DNA from: Thinopyrum elongatum
Lineage: Eukaryota; Streptophyta; Magnoliopsida; Poales; Poaceae
DNA length: 64,000 bases
Reading direction: 5' to 3'
NCBI GenBank assembly: GCA_011799875.1
Contig: JAAAXO010000350.1
Span: forward strand, 181,075-245,074
The position numbers were made by a program, and so were the translations under genes. Below, one piece after another: positions 10,692 through 22,160 of the stretch (its first letter is position 1; each line of letters starts with the position of its first letter). Under the pieces are notes generated by a model that was given only the letters and a program-made list of their open reading frames with translations, was not told where the DNA came from and searched no databases.

Positions 10692-11613
10692 TGATGAGGA
10701 CATCAATACCATTGTTACACCCACAGCCCCTGCTTCTATACATACTGGACCAATTACTAGAGCTCGCGCACGCCAATTAAATTATCAGGTACTTTCGTTT
10801 CTTGGTAATGATTCTAAAGTTCATGAGAATATGATGCTGCCTAAATTGGATACATTTGTTTTGCTTACAAATGAAGGCCCTAGCTTGGACAAGAAAGAGG
10901 AACCTTGGAGCAAGTTCAAGCATGGAGATGATGGCATGCACAAGGGGAACAAGAACGGAGTTACAAGTGATGATTTCAGGACTTTGAAGCCACCATAATG
11001 AGTGCAGGAAGCCTTGGACGAAATATACAAGATTTCACTTCATAAATTTCGTCCAGAGGCTATTATAGGTGCTGCGTCACCTTATTATTGGGCCAGGCCC
11101 ATGTAATTTCGAAATACTTGAGTATAGGCTGTTTTTAGAGTCCGTATGTGTGGGGAAACAAGAGATAGGGTTGGTTTCGGACCCCTCCTTCAAGGGCCAC
11201 GAAATCCCCTCCTCTTCCTCCATATATACAGCCCTTAGGGCACCGTTTAGACTTTGGGTTTTGTTTAGATTAAAAGTTCGCCATAGCTGCAACTTCGCGT
11301 ACTTCGTTTGTGTTCAACGACCAGACCAAGACGTCACAGAACCCCACCTCGATCAATAAAGCTTTCATCTTATATTCGCAATATCCAGATTGTAAATCTT
11401 AGTTTCTTGCTTGTTCTTCGTTTGCTTGCAGGAGATAGACCCTCGGGGTCAGGTTGATTGTGCTCCGGCGTGGTCAATAACCTCTCGGAGTTGGTTTAGC
11501 GATTGCTAAGGCGCGACGTCCTCGCACGTTCGTAGTCGGATCGTCAAAGTCTACTCCACCAAAAACGATAGATATCATCTCATCGAAAGATCGGGACACC
11601 CTCGCCTCTATCA
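10692..11613 (+). repeat. CRM LTR, 922 bp, plus strand
   Basis: Complete TGATGAGG...CTATCA LTR. Its U5 end is fused directly to gag (ATATCTTACTTGGG at 11614), with no PBS or leader. It sits in the minus-strand LTR 10143-10691; no matching target duplication was found for it. Confidence 0.9.
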
Positions 11614-13548
11614 ATATCTTACTTGGGAGTTAGAAACTGAACAACGTTTTACATGTTTACAATATCCCGAGGAACGACGTGTTGCTGCTGCTGTTTGTGC
11701 TTTCACTAGTTTTGCATGTGTATGGTGGTCTGAACATTGTAGATTATATCCTATTCCAGCTACGTGGGCTGCTTTGAAAACTGCTATGCGTACTCGTTGG
11801 GTTCCACCATATTATCAACGTGAATTACTTCAAAAATTGCAGCGCTTAAGACAAGGAAAAAATTCTGTAGAAGAATATTATCAGGAATTACAAACTGGCA
11901 TGATTAGATGTGGTATTGTTGAGGAGAATGAAGCTATGCTTGCACATTTCATGGGTGGATTAAATAGAGAGATTCAGACCATTCTAGAGTATAAGGAGTA
12001 TAATAATATCACTCGTTTATTCCATCTTGCTTGTAAAGCTGAACGTGAAGTGCAGGATCGACAGGCAATTTTTCTGCAGGTCGATCTTCATCATGGACAC
12101 CGCGTGCCTCCTCTACTCCCACACGTCCTACTGCGGCACCACTGACTTCAGCCGCCAATTCCAACCGAGATACAAGAAAACAGGCACCACCACCACCATC
12201 TGCCAAGAGTACACCTTCTGGGCCTGCCCAGAGCTCTTCTTCATCTATGGCATCAACAGGGCACACACATGATATTATTTGTCGTCGTTGTAAGGGAAGA
12301 GGTCATTATGCGAGAGAATGCCAATCTCCGCGTGTTATGATTGCTACTGAGGATGGTTCAACAACAGCGGCAAGGTTAAGGTAACACGTACTGTTCGTGT
12401 GCATTTTAGTATCTCTACATATGCTGATTATGTTGATTGTGATGTGGTACCCATGCAAGCATGTTCATTATTACTTGGTAGACCATGGCAATTTGATAAA
12501 AATTCTATACACCATGGTAGAAACAATCAGTATACTCTTGTTCATAAGGATAAACATATTACTTTGCTTCCTATGACTCCTGATTCTATTTTGAAAGATG
12601 ATATTAATAGAGCTAGTAAAGCAAAATAGGAGAAAAATAAGAGTGAAAATCAGATTGTGGCAAAAGAATTTGAGCAACAAATGAAGCCTAATAATAAACC
12701 ATCTAGTGTTGCTTCTGAAATTAAATTGAAAAGTGCATGCTTACTTGCCACCAAATCTGATATTGATGATCTAGATTTCAGCAATTCTGTTTGCTATGCT
12801 TTTGTGTGCAAAGAGGCGTTATTTTCATTCGAGGACGTGCCTTCCTCTTTGCCTCCTGCGGTCACTAACATTTTGCAGGAGTTCGCTGACGTCTTTCCAC
12901 AAGACGTGCCACCGGGATTACCACCTATTCGCGGGATTGAGCATCAGATTGACTTAATTCCCGGTGCTTCGTTGCCAAACCGTGCGCCATTCCGTACCAA
13001 TCCAGAGGAGACGAAGGAGATTATGCGTCAAGTACAGGAGCTGCTCGACAAAGGTTATATACGCGAATCTCTTAGTCCTTGTGCTGTTCCTATTATACTA
13101 GTGCCAAAAAAGGATGGTACGTCGCGTATGTGTGTTGATTGTAGAGGCATTAATAATATTACTATTCGTTATCGTCATCCTATTCCTAGGCTAGATGATA
13201 TGCTTGATGAATTGAGTGGCTCTACAATATTCTCCAAAGTTGATTTGCGTAGTGGATACCATCAAATTCGTATGAAATTGGGAGATGAATGGAAAACAGC
13301 ATTTAAAACTAAGTTCGGTTTATATGAGTGGTTAGTCATGCCTTTTGGGTTAACTAATGCACCTAGTACTTTCATGAGATTAATGAACGAAGTTTTACGT
13401 GCTTTCATTGGACGATTTGTGGTAGTTTACTTTGATGATATATTGATTTATAGCAGATCTTTGGAGGAACATTTGGAACATTTACGTGTTGTTTTTATTG
13501 CTCTACGTGATGCACGTTTGTTTGGTAACCTTGGGAAGTGCACCTTTT
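11614..13548 (+). pseudogene. Plus-strand CRM gag-PR-RT fragment, inverted copy of element A
   Basis: It begins inside the Gag core ([10 protein letters not shown]) and carries the same frameshifting deletion (DRQAIFLQVD), the same protease-region deletion and the same TAG after NRASKAK as 7045-8462 on the minus strand. From 12657 the frame is open through the linker and RT, with the catalytic motif [11 protein letters not shown], up to NLGKCTF at 13548, where a minus-strand LTR interrupts. The RT sites that carry LTR insertions in element A (GCGTCA, GCTAGA) are intact here. Without the protease motif and the Gag N-terminus it cannot make a working polyprotein. Confidence 0.9.
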
Positions 13549-14463
13549 TGATAGAGGCGAGGGTGTCCCGATCTTTCGATGAGGTGATAGCTATCGTTTT
13601 TGGTGGAGTAGACTTTGACGATCCGACTACGAACGTGCGAGGACGTCGTGCCTTAGCAATCGCTAAACCAACTCCGAGAGGTTATTGACCACGCCGGAGC
13701 ACAATCAACCTGACCACGAGGGTCTATCTCCTGCAAGCAAACGAAGAACAAGCAAGAAACTAAGATTTGCAATCTGGATATTGCGAATATAAGATGAAAG
13801 CTTTATTGATCAAGGTGGGGTTCTGTGACGTCTTGGTCTGGTCGTTGAACACAAACGAAGTACGCGAAGTTGCAGCTATGGCGAACTTTTAATCTAAACA
13901 AAACCCAAAGTCTAAACGGTGCCCTAAGGGCTGTATATATGGAGGAAGAGGAGGGGATTTCGTGGCCCTTGAAGGAGGGGTCCGAAACCAACCCTATCTC
14001 TTGTTTCCCCACACATACGGACTCTAAAAACAGCCTATACTTAAGTATTTCGAAATTACATGGGCCTGGCCCAATAATAAGGTGACGCAGCACCTATAAT
14101 AGCCTCTGGACGAAATTTATGAAGTGACATCTTGTATATTTCGTCCAAGGCTTCCTGCACTCATTATGGTGGCTTCAAAGTCCTGAAATCATCACTTGTA
14201 ACTCCGTTCTTGTTCCCCTTGTGCATGCCATCATCTCCATGCTTGAACTTGCTCCAAGGTTCCTCTTTCTTGTCCAAGCTAGGCCCTTTATTTGTAAGCA
14301 AAACAAATGTATCCAATTTAGGCAGCATCATATTCTCATGAACTTTAGAATCATTACCAAGAAACGAAAGTACCTGATATTTTAATTGACGTGCGCGAGC
14401 TCTAGTAATTGGTCCAGTATGTATAGAAGCAGGGGCTGTGGGTGTAACAATGGTATTGATGAG
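13549..14463 (-). repeat. CRM LTR lacking its first bases, fused to the next LTR
   Basis: Minus-strand LTR whose U5 end abuts plus-strand RT (CACCTTTT). Its U3 start lacks TGATGAGGAC and is joined through AGTGC to the U5 end of the LTR at 14468. The same junction occurs at 46227-46231 on the plus strand. It carries the variants CACGTCAATT and LTNKGPS, shared with that copy. Confidence 0.85.
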
Positions 14464-14467
14464 CACT

Positions 14468-15389
14468 TGATAGAGGCGAGGGTGTCCCGATCTTTCGATG
14501 AGATGATATCTATCGTTTTTGGTGGAGTAGACTTTGACGATCCGACTACGAACGTGCGAGGACGTCGCGCCTTAGCAATCGCTAAACCAACTCCGAGAGG
14601 TTATTGACCACGCCGGAGCACAATCAACCTGACCCCGAGGGTCTATCTCCTGCAAGCAAACGAAGAACAAGCAAGAAACTAAGATTTGCAATCTGGATAT
14701 TGCGAATATAAGATGAAAGCTTTATTGATCGAGGTGGGGTTCTGTGACGTCTTGGTCTGGTCGTTGAACACAAACGAAGTACGCGAAGTTGCAGCTATGG
14801 CGAACTTTTAATCTAAACAAAACCCAAAGTCTAAACGGTGCCCTAAGGGCTGTATATATGGAGGAAGAGGAGGGGATTTCGTGGCCCTTGAAGAAGGGGT
14901 CCGAAACCAACCCTATCTCTTGTTTCCCCACACATACGGACTCTAAAAACAGCCTATACTCAAGTATTTCGAAATTACATGAGCCTGGCCCAATAATAAG
15001 GTGACGCAGCACCTATAATAGCCTCTGGACGAAATTTATGAAGTGACATCTTGTATATTTCGTCCAAGGCTTCCTGCACTCATTATGGTGGCTTCAAAGT
15101 CCTGAAATCATCACTTGTAACTCCGTTCTTGTTCCCCTTGTGCATGCCATCATCTCCATGCTTGAACTTGCTCCAAGGTTCCTCTTTCTTGTCCAAGCTA
15201 GGCCCTTCATTTGTAAGCAAAACAAATGTATCCAATTTAGGCAGCATCATATTCTCATGAACTTTAGAATCATTACCAAGAAACGAAAGTACCTGATATT
15301 TTAATTGGCGTGCGCGAGCTCTAGTAATTGGTCCAGTATGTATAGAAGCAGGGGCTGTGGGTGTAACAATGGTATTGATGTCCTCATCA
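14468..15389 (-). repeat. CRM LTR, 922 bp, fused in tandem and to protease-RT linker
   Basis: Complete LTR. Its U3 start abuts TGACGCATAATC, the same pol position used by the nested element in A at 7045. Its U5 end is followed by AGTG (first bases of leader/PBS) and then by the truncated LTR. Confidence 0.88.
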
Positions 15390-17713
15390 TGACGCATAAT
15401 CTCCTTCGTCTCCTCTGGATTGGTACGGTATGGCGCACGGTTTGGCAACGAAGCACCGGGAATTAAGTCAATCTGATGCTCAATCCCGCGAATAGGTGGT
15501 AATCCCGGTGGCACGTCTTGTGGAAAGACGTCAGCGAACTCCTGCAAAATGTTAGTGACAGCAGGAGGCAAAGAGGAAGGCACGTCCTCGAATGAAAATA
15601 ATGCTTCTTTGCGCACAAAAGCATAGCAAACATATTTGCTTAAATCTAGCTCATCAATATCAGATTTGGTTGCAAGTAAACACGCATTTTTCAATTTAAT
15701 TTCAGAAGCAACACTAGATGGTTTATTATTAGGCTTCATTTGTTGCTCAAATTCTTTTGCCACAATCTGATTTTCACTCTTATTTTTCTCCTGTTTTGCT
15801 TTACTAGCTCTATTAATATAATCTTTCAAAATAGAATCAGGAGTCATAGGAAGCAAAGTAATATCTTTATCCTTATGAACAAGAGTATACTGATTGTTTC
15901 TACCATGGTGTACAGAATTTTTATCAAATTGCCATGGTCTACCAAGTAATAAGGAACATGCTTGCATGGGTACCACATCACAATCAAAATAATCAGCATA
16001 TGTAGAGATACTAAAATGCACACAAACAGTACGTGTTACCTTAACCTTGCCGCTGTTGTTGAACCATTGGATATAGTAAGGATGTGGATGTTGTCTTGTG
16101 GTGAGAGATAGCTTCTCCACCATCTCCATGCTAGCCAAGTTGTTGCAGCTCCCTCCATCTATGATGACGCGAACAGAACGTTCCTTCACAACTCCCTTTG
16201 TATGGAACAAATTATGCCTCTGATTTTGCTCAGCTTGTGTGACCTGCACACTCAAAACACGTTGAGCAACTAAACATTCATACTTGTCAGCGTCTTCAGG
16301 AGCCATGTATTGCGTCTCATGACCAGAATCATCTCCACCGTGTTCTTCACTTGTAATAAGAGCCAAAGTCTCCTCATCATAGTCACTAGCGGACTCATAC
16401 CCACCATCCTCGGTAGCAATCATAACACGTGGAGATTGGCATTCTCTCGCATAATGACCTCTTCCCTTACAACGACGACAGATAATATCATGTGTGTGCC
16501 CTGTTGATGCCATAGATGAAGAAGAACTCTGGGCAGGCCCAGAAGGTGTACTCTTGGTAGATGGTGGTGGTGGTGCCTGTTTTCTTGTATCTCGGTTGGA
16601 ATTGGCGGCTGAAGTCAGTGGTGCCGCAGTAGGGCGTGTGGGAGTAGAGGAGGCACGCGGTGTCCATGATGAAGATTGACCTGCAGAAAAATTAGTTCGC
16701 GCCAATGCCTGTCGATCCTGCACTTCACGTTCAGCTTTACAAGCAAGATGGAATAAACGAGTGATATTATTATACTCCTTATACTATAGAATGGTCTGAA
16801 TCTCTCTATTTAATCCACCCATGAAACGTGCAAGCATAGCTTCATTCTCCTCAACAATACCACATCTAATCATGCCAGTTTGTAATTCCTGATAATATTC
16901 TTCTACAGAATTTTTTCCTTGTCTTAAGCGCTGCAATTTTTGAAGTAATTCACGTTGATAATATGTTGGAACCCAACGAGTACGCATAGCAGTTTTCAAA
17001 GCAGCCCACGTAGCTGGAATAGGATATAATCTACAATGTTCGGACCACCATACACATGCAAAACTAGTGAAAGCACAAACAGCAGCAGCAACACGTCTCT
17101 CCTCGGGATATTGTAAACATGTAAAACGTTGTTCAGTTTCTAACTCCCAAGTAGGATATATATCAGGAACATATCTACCCTCAAATGGTGGAATATTCAA
17201 TTTCAGTTTAGGAAGATGGTCATGATCTCGTACCTGAGGTGGTAATGCAGCCCTACCATTGCGATTATTGGCATGTGGACGACCTGGTGCTGGTACGTAG
17301 TTGTTATTTTGATCAACCTCATCCTCGTAATCGCCCGCATAATCGTCCTCCTCAGTGGCAGCAGGAGCCATAGAAGCATCAACAGTAGGTGCAGCGGCAC
17401 CAGAAGTTTGACCAGGCTCAAGGGGAACGCGCTGTGCTCGTCCCACTTGATTTGGAAGGCGATGTTGTTGTTGTTGTAGAGGTGCGACAGGTGCAGCCGG
17501 CGGTGGTTGTGGAAGACGCGCGAGCAATTCATTAAACTTGTTATCGAGCTTTGTTTCGAACGTCTTCTCAATTCCATCTATCTTCTCCATGGCCTCTTCA
17601 AATCTGTTTAGCACATCTTGCACCTGTCCACTCATCATTTGCTGAAATTTATCATGTAGCTGTTTGTTTGTCATGTTCTCCCAATCAATCTCATCGGCTT
17701 GTGATCCTGCCAT
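15390..17713 (-). pseudogene. CRM element E: gag-protease-linker, with one stop and truncated at the RT
   Basis: Gag starts at [11 protein letters not shown] (17711-17713, ACCATGG context; an upstream in-frame ATG lies at 17734). Order: acidic/proline-rich N-terminal part, Gag core, a stop codon replacing GAG in [11 protein letters not shown] (at about 16784), zinc knuckle [14 protein letters not shown] (CX2CX4HX4C), protease [15 protein letters not shown], and the linker to KEIMR at 15390. RT, RNase H and integrase are absent because an LTR follows. Apart from the stop the frame is intact. It differs from element A at many residues (for example DELDLSKYVCYAFVRKE), so it is a separate copy. 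Confidence 0.9.
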
Positions 17714-18810
17714 GGTTAGCAGCAATAGAAACACACAAGAATATGATCCTACAGACTACTGGGAAGTGGTGGTGGTGGTGTATCACAAAACCGTCAAGTG
17801 AATCTCAAATGGTTACCAGTTCTTACCCAGCAGCAGGTGGTGATCGGCAACCGTTGTAGTCAAAAACTCTTAAAGATTGGACAGAGCGATTGCCAGGTGG
17901 TGTCAAACGCACGATGTAGATGTATGTGGAGCTGGGAAGGCTTATGATATAGTAGCAAAAAAGTCAGCAATAACCAATTCAGAGATGCAAAGTTGAATAA
18001 ACGCTCAACGACGGTACTGTGCTGGTCCTAGGCTAGGCCGTACTAGAGACGCGAGCCTAGAATACTAACAAAATCACGGCGCAGCACGTAAACAAGGGAA
18101 GAGCACACTCTAATTTTTTTTTTCGCAAAAAATCACTATAATGGCGAGTGTCTCAAAACTCTTCCCAAGTCAAACTAACAGGATTGGCACAAAATTTTTT
18201 TTTGACAATTTTTTTTTCCGGAAATCAGGGCAGCGACGACGAAAAAGTGCGACAAAAAATCACTATGATGGCAAGTGTCTCAAAACGCTCCCTGGGACCT
18301 AAAAATAGGATAGGGAAAAAAAAATTGACTGCCAAAATTTTGGCCTAAAAACTGCCCGGGGGTCTCCAGACTTTTTTTTTTCCGAAACCTACTCAGGCAA
18401 GGAAACACGAATCGGAAACTAGATGGATCTCGAAAACAAACCTAATATGAATAGAACTCGGATTGGTGGTGGATATATGGTGGTGGTATATGGATTCAGA
18501 ACGGTGGCGGATAAGCGGTGGTGGTAGATGGCAGGGGCGATGATGATGGTGCGGCGGCGGCGTGACAACTTATGACCAGAACTCGAAACTCTAAAGGACT
18601 AGACGCTAAGACCAGCAACTAGACACGACGATGCAACCGCAAATTCAACAAAGCAAAAACCCTAAAAATATTATGCAAAGGCTCAGATTGGTTCGGATAT
18701 GATGAACTAACTCTAATTTTTTTTTTGGCTTTTTTGTGGACTGTAGGTATGAAGAACAGACTCGATCTAAACTACGAAAAACTGTAAAATCTCACCAAGC
18801 AACCTGAAAA
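17714..18810 (-). other. 5' UTR of element E
   Basis: Leader with the conserved hairpin block near 18025-18060, homopolymer runs at 18114-18215 and 18315-18385, and a shortened GGTGGTATATGG stretch near 18465-18490. It contains two related segments (AAAAATCACTATAATGGCGAG and AAAAATCACTATGATGGCAAG at about 18127 and 18256), i.e. an internal partial duplication. No gene seen. Confidence 0.75.
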
Positions 18811-18820
18811 TCTGATACCA
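18811..18820 (-). promoter_or_regulatory. Primer-binding site (tRNA-iMet)
   Basis: TGGTATCAGA on the minus strand, two nucleotides from the LTR at 18823. Confidence 0.85.
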
Positions 18821-18822
18821 CT

Positions 18823-19743
18823 TGATAGAGGCAGAGGTGTCCCGTCTTTCGATGAGATGGTGGCTATCGTTTTTGGTGGAGTAGACTTTGACGATCCGAC
18901 TACGAACGTGCGAGGACGTCGCGCCTTAGCAATCGCTAAACCAACTCTGAGAGGTTATTGACAACGCCGGAGCACGATCAACCTGACCACGAGGGTCTAT
19001 TTCCTGCAAGCAAACGAAGAACAAGCAAGAATCTAAGATTTGCAATCTGGATATTGCGAATATAAGATGAAAGCTTTATTGATCAAGGTGGGGTTCTATG
19101 ACGTCTTGGTCTGGTCGTTGAACACAATCGAAGTACGCGAAGTTGCAGCTATGGCAAACTTTTAATCTAAACAAAACCCAAAGTCTAAACGGTGCCCTAA
19201 GGGCTGTATATATGAAGGAAGAGGGGGGGATTTTGTGGCCCTTGAAGGAGGGGTCCGAAACCAACCCTATCTCTTGTTTCCCCACACATACGGACTCTAA
19301 AAACAGCCTATACTCAAGTATTTCGAAATTACATGGGCCTGGCACAAAAATAAGGTGACACAGCACCTATAATAGCCTCTGGACGAAATTTATGAAGTGG
19401 CATCATGTATATTTCGTCCAAGGCTTCCTGCACTCATTATGGTGGCTTCAAAGTCCTGAAATCATCACTTGTAACTCCGTTCTTGTTCCCCTTGCGCATG
19501 CCATCATCTCCATGCTTGAACTTGCTCCAAGGTTCCTCTTTCTTGTCCATGCTAGGCCCTTCATTTGTAAGCAAAACAAATGTATCCAATTTAGGCAGCA
19601 TCATATTCTCATGAACATTAGAATCATTACCAAGAAACGAAAGTACCTGATAATTTAATTGGCGTGCGCGAGCTCTAGTAATTGGTCCAGTATGTATAGC
19701 AGCAGGGGCTATGGATGTAACAATGGTATTGATGTCCTCATCA
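18823..19743 (-). repeat. 5' LTR of element E, 921 bp
   Basis: Complete TG...CA LTR with private variants (GGCAGAGGTGTCCCGTC at the U5 end, shared with the LTR at 22459). It ends at 19743 against unrelated DNA (ACTAA). The matching flank is not in the window. Confidence 0.9.
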
Positions 19744-19948
19744 ACTAACCATTGTATTTTCGAGTGTCGCTTGTGTTTGCTATTTTTGCATGTATACCAC
19801 TTCGGAGACATCTTGGAGTACTTGGCTTGCGCAATGTCTTCAACTCCGTCCAACTACAAGTCCGTCCATGACAACCGTTTCCATGGTGATGAGGATCACG
19901 ATCCGAGGTCGGATCTTTCCCGGGGGCGGGGGGGGGGGGGGGGGGAGA
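19744..19948 (+). other. 3' end of the internal region of an unrelated LTR element, with G-rich polypurine tract
   Basis: Non-CRM sequence ending in a run of about 18 G after GGGGGC, then AGA (about 19921-19948). This is the position and composition of a polypurine tract next to a 3' LTR. No protein domain recognised; it is cut on the left by CRM element E. Confidence 0.5.
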
Positions 19949-20962
19949 TGATGCGTAGCATCCTACGATCATCCCCATGTACACTATGACTACTCCCCAA
20001 GTCCCAAGTGGACATACGATGAGACCTCAAACATACGGCATTGGACACAAGGTGAACCCGTTCCTAAATGCTTCCCCTTTCCACTCGTGCGAGACATGGT
20101 TGCTACCTAATGCAAAGACACTGCGTGTGCTCAGGAACCGAGGAGACAACCATGGAGATGCTCAAAGCATAGGACAAGTACAGATGGAAGAGGATCAAGA
20201 AGTGCCTCAAGTGGAGTCGTCGCGGAGCTACAGCGGCCGGACATCCGGCAGGAGCCCGGACATCCGGCGCAACCAACCAGAAGAAGACCAGAAAGAGACG
20301 GATGCCAGGCGACTCTACAGCGGCCGGACATCCGGCCGACCCCCGGACATCCGGCGCCCCGTGACGGGCTGGACATCCGGCACCTGCCCGGAAATCCGGC
20401 GCAGGCTATCCAGAGAGCACCGAGACCAGCCCCGCCAGCCCGGACATCCGGCCTGCAAGCCCGGACATCCGGCTCCTCATGAAGGCCCGGACATCCGGCC
20501 CGCAAGCCCGGACATTCGGCTCCGCCTGTCTGCGCACAGTGAAGGGCCGAGGCCCATGTACCCCTTCGCCCACCTAGACTATATATACTCCTCCTCCTCC
20601 CTCTTTCTAGGGTTAGCAAAGGATTAGCTCAATTTAGAGATAGAGCTTTGCTCATCCACTTGGTTACTTCTCCATCGGAGTTCACGACCTCTTCGGAGAA
20701 GATCCCCCAAGCGGATTCAAGACCCCTCACGGGAAGACCCCCCTCAAGGCCTCCTCACGGAGAAGAACTACCGCCACTTGTAGCGTCCTTTGTTGCATTT
20801 GGATCGTGTATCTCTTTGTGTTTCGAGGATCTAGCACATGTGTAATCGAATCTTGTTGGTTTGAGTGATTTCTCTCATTTTCCCCTCGTGTTTCCCCTCG
20901 TGTTCTTCGTAGGATCCACTCCAATCGTGAAAGATCGGCCCTAGGGTTTCTACCCTACATCA
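19949..20962 (+). repeat. 3' LTR of an unrelated plus-strand retrotransposon
   Basis: About 1,014 bp with mirrored ends TGATG...CATCA, directly after the G-rich tract. It has a TATA-like CTATATATACTCC at about 20578-20590 and an array of GGACATCCGGC motifs in U3. The ends are inferred from the terminal inverted repeat and the polypurine tract; the second LTR and the target duplication were not found in the window. Confidence 0.55.
20234..20522 (+). repeat. Dispersed GGACATCCGGC motif array
   Basis: About ten copies of GGACATCCGGC (two with one change, GGAAATCCGGC and GGACATTCGGC) spaced roughly 19-75 bp apart in the U3 of the unrelated LTR. The protein-like frame across it is a by-product of the repeat. 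Confidence 0.8.
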
Positions 20963-21086
20963 TCGCGCCTCCGTCATCGGCAGAAGGCTGCTCAGTCTCT
21001 GAATCCGTCTAGGGACGGTGCTGAGAAATCCACTCCTCCTCATCTGTGATCTTGTCCTCAGACCCACTGTCAACTTCAGCTCCAAG

Positions 21087-22160
21087 CTAACGCATAAGCA
21101 CCTTGTGACGGCTACGTGACTTCTTCTCAGACACATGTGCCTTATACTGCCCGTGAGACTCCATGCAGAACAGCTTCTTCATCTTGCGCTTGAGCTTCTT
21201 AGCCCACGAAGGCTCCACTCCAGAGGGCTCATAATCCTCATCATCGTCGGCTTCAGCCTCATAAGCTCCAGAAGGAATCTCAGTCTCCGGAACAGGAGTG
21301 CCCCAGTGCTCCTTCTGTCTCAGTCGCTTAATTTCATGTGAGTCCAAGTCCCCGGTCTCCAGCCTGACACCAGGATAAGAGTGTGCCCATGCCTTCTCAA
21401 TGAGCAACATCAGATAGGGGGCATAGATGGGGCACTTGCGCTCAGTGATGGCAGAGAGGAGCTCTGACCACATGACATGTGAAATATCCAAGGACTCTCC
21501 TGTGTTGTTCTTCTTCTCATGCTGGCAAAATAGTAACATATCCACGAGGTACGAATGAACCATATCCAAGTTCCCAATGCGAGGGAAAAGGGTGTTCCTG
21601 AAGATGCGATGAAGGATATCCAGAAAAGGAAATAGCTCATATGTCTTCTTCTGCGTCTTGGGGTGAACCTTCACTGTGTTGTATGGCCAAAGATCTGACT
21701 TGTGAGTAGACGCGGTCTCCTTGTGGGGACGAAAGCCAACCGGGTTGTCAAGCCCCTGATCTTCAACACCCAACAGTTCCATGAACACCTTCCATTTGAC
21801 TGAGAGAAGTCTTCCATTGGTCATCCAAGTAAAGGTCCTTTCCTCATCAGTGCCAGGGTGAACTGTGGCATAAAATTGAGCCACCATATCCGCATCAAAG
21901 TCCTTGTTGAACTCCATGAGCTTGAGGATGTTTAACTGACCACACATCTCAAGTGCCTCGCCAAAATTGGCACGATCCTTCTCCAAATAAGTAATGTCGA
22001 TGGAGCAGGCATCTACAAAGAGATTCTTCTTTGCTTTGAGCACATCAAAGTAGATAGACCATTGTTGCCGGTTCTAGAAGGGGCGGTTGACAAGAGCTGG
22101 ATCTTGATCTTGAGCATACGGGTTGCGGCGACGAGCCACACAGAACTCCTTATCAGTCAT
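21087..22160 (-). pseudogene. ORF downstream of copia pol (env-position / plant transposon-like protein)
   Basis: The minus-strand frame from MTDKEFCVARRRNP (22160) reads through one in-frame TAG (22074-22076, after LVNRPF) into a 318-codon stretch ending KVLMR. Segments such as DMVAQFYATVHP, ERTFTWMTNGR and FMELLGV resemble the plant transposon-like domain carried by many plant LTR elements in the third-ORF position. The C-terminus is acidic (EADDDEDYEPS) and then lysine-rich (KKLKRKMKKL). No signal peptide or membrane segment is obvious, so an envelope function is not supported. The frame may extend further upstream (to 22439), but its start is unclear. Confidence 0.55.

Noticed and set aside
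11069..11359. A 96-codon open frame (MLRHLIIGPGPCNFEIL...) repeated in nearly every LTR
   Set aside because: It spans the TATA box and almost reaches the poly(A) signal of the LTR, has no protein-like domain, and is kept only because LTR copies are young and similar.
19977..20627. 216-codon frame over the GGACATCCGGC array
   Set aside because: Its sequence is mainly a translation of the repeated DNA motif within an LTR U3.
21087..22160. Envelope glycoprotein from its position after copia pol
   Set aside because: No signal peptide, transmembrane segment or cysteine-rich ectodomain seen; kept only as a downstream ORF of unknown role.
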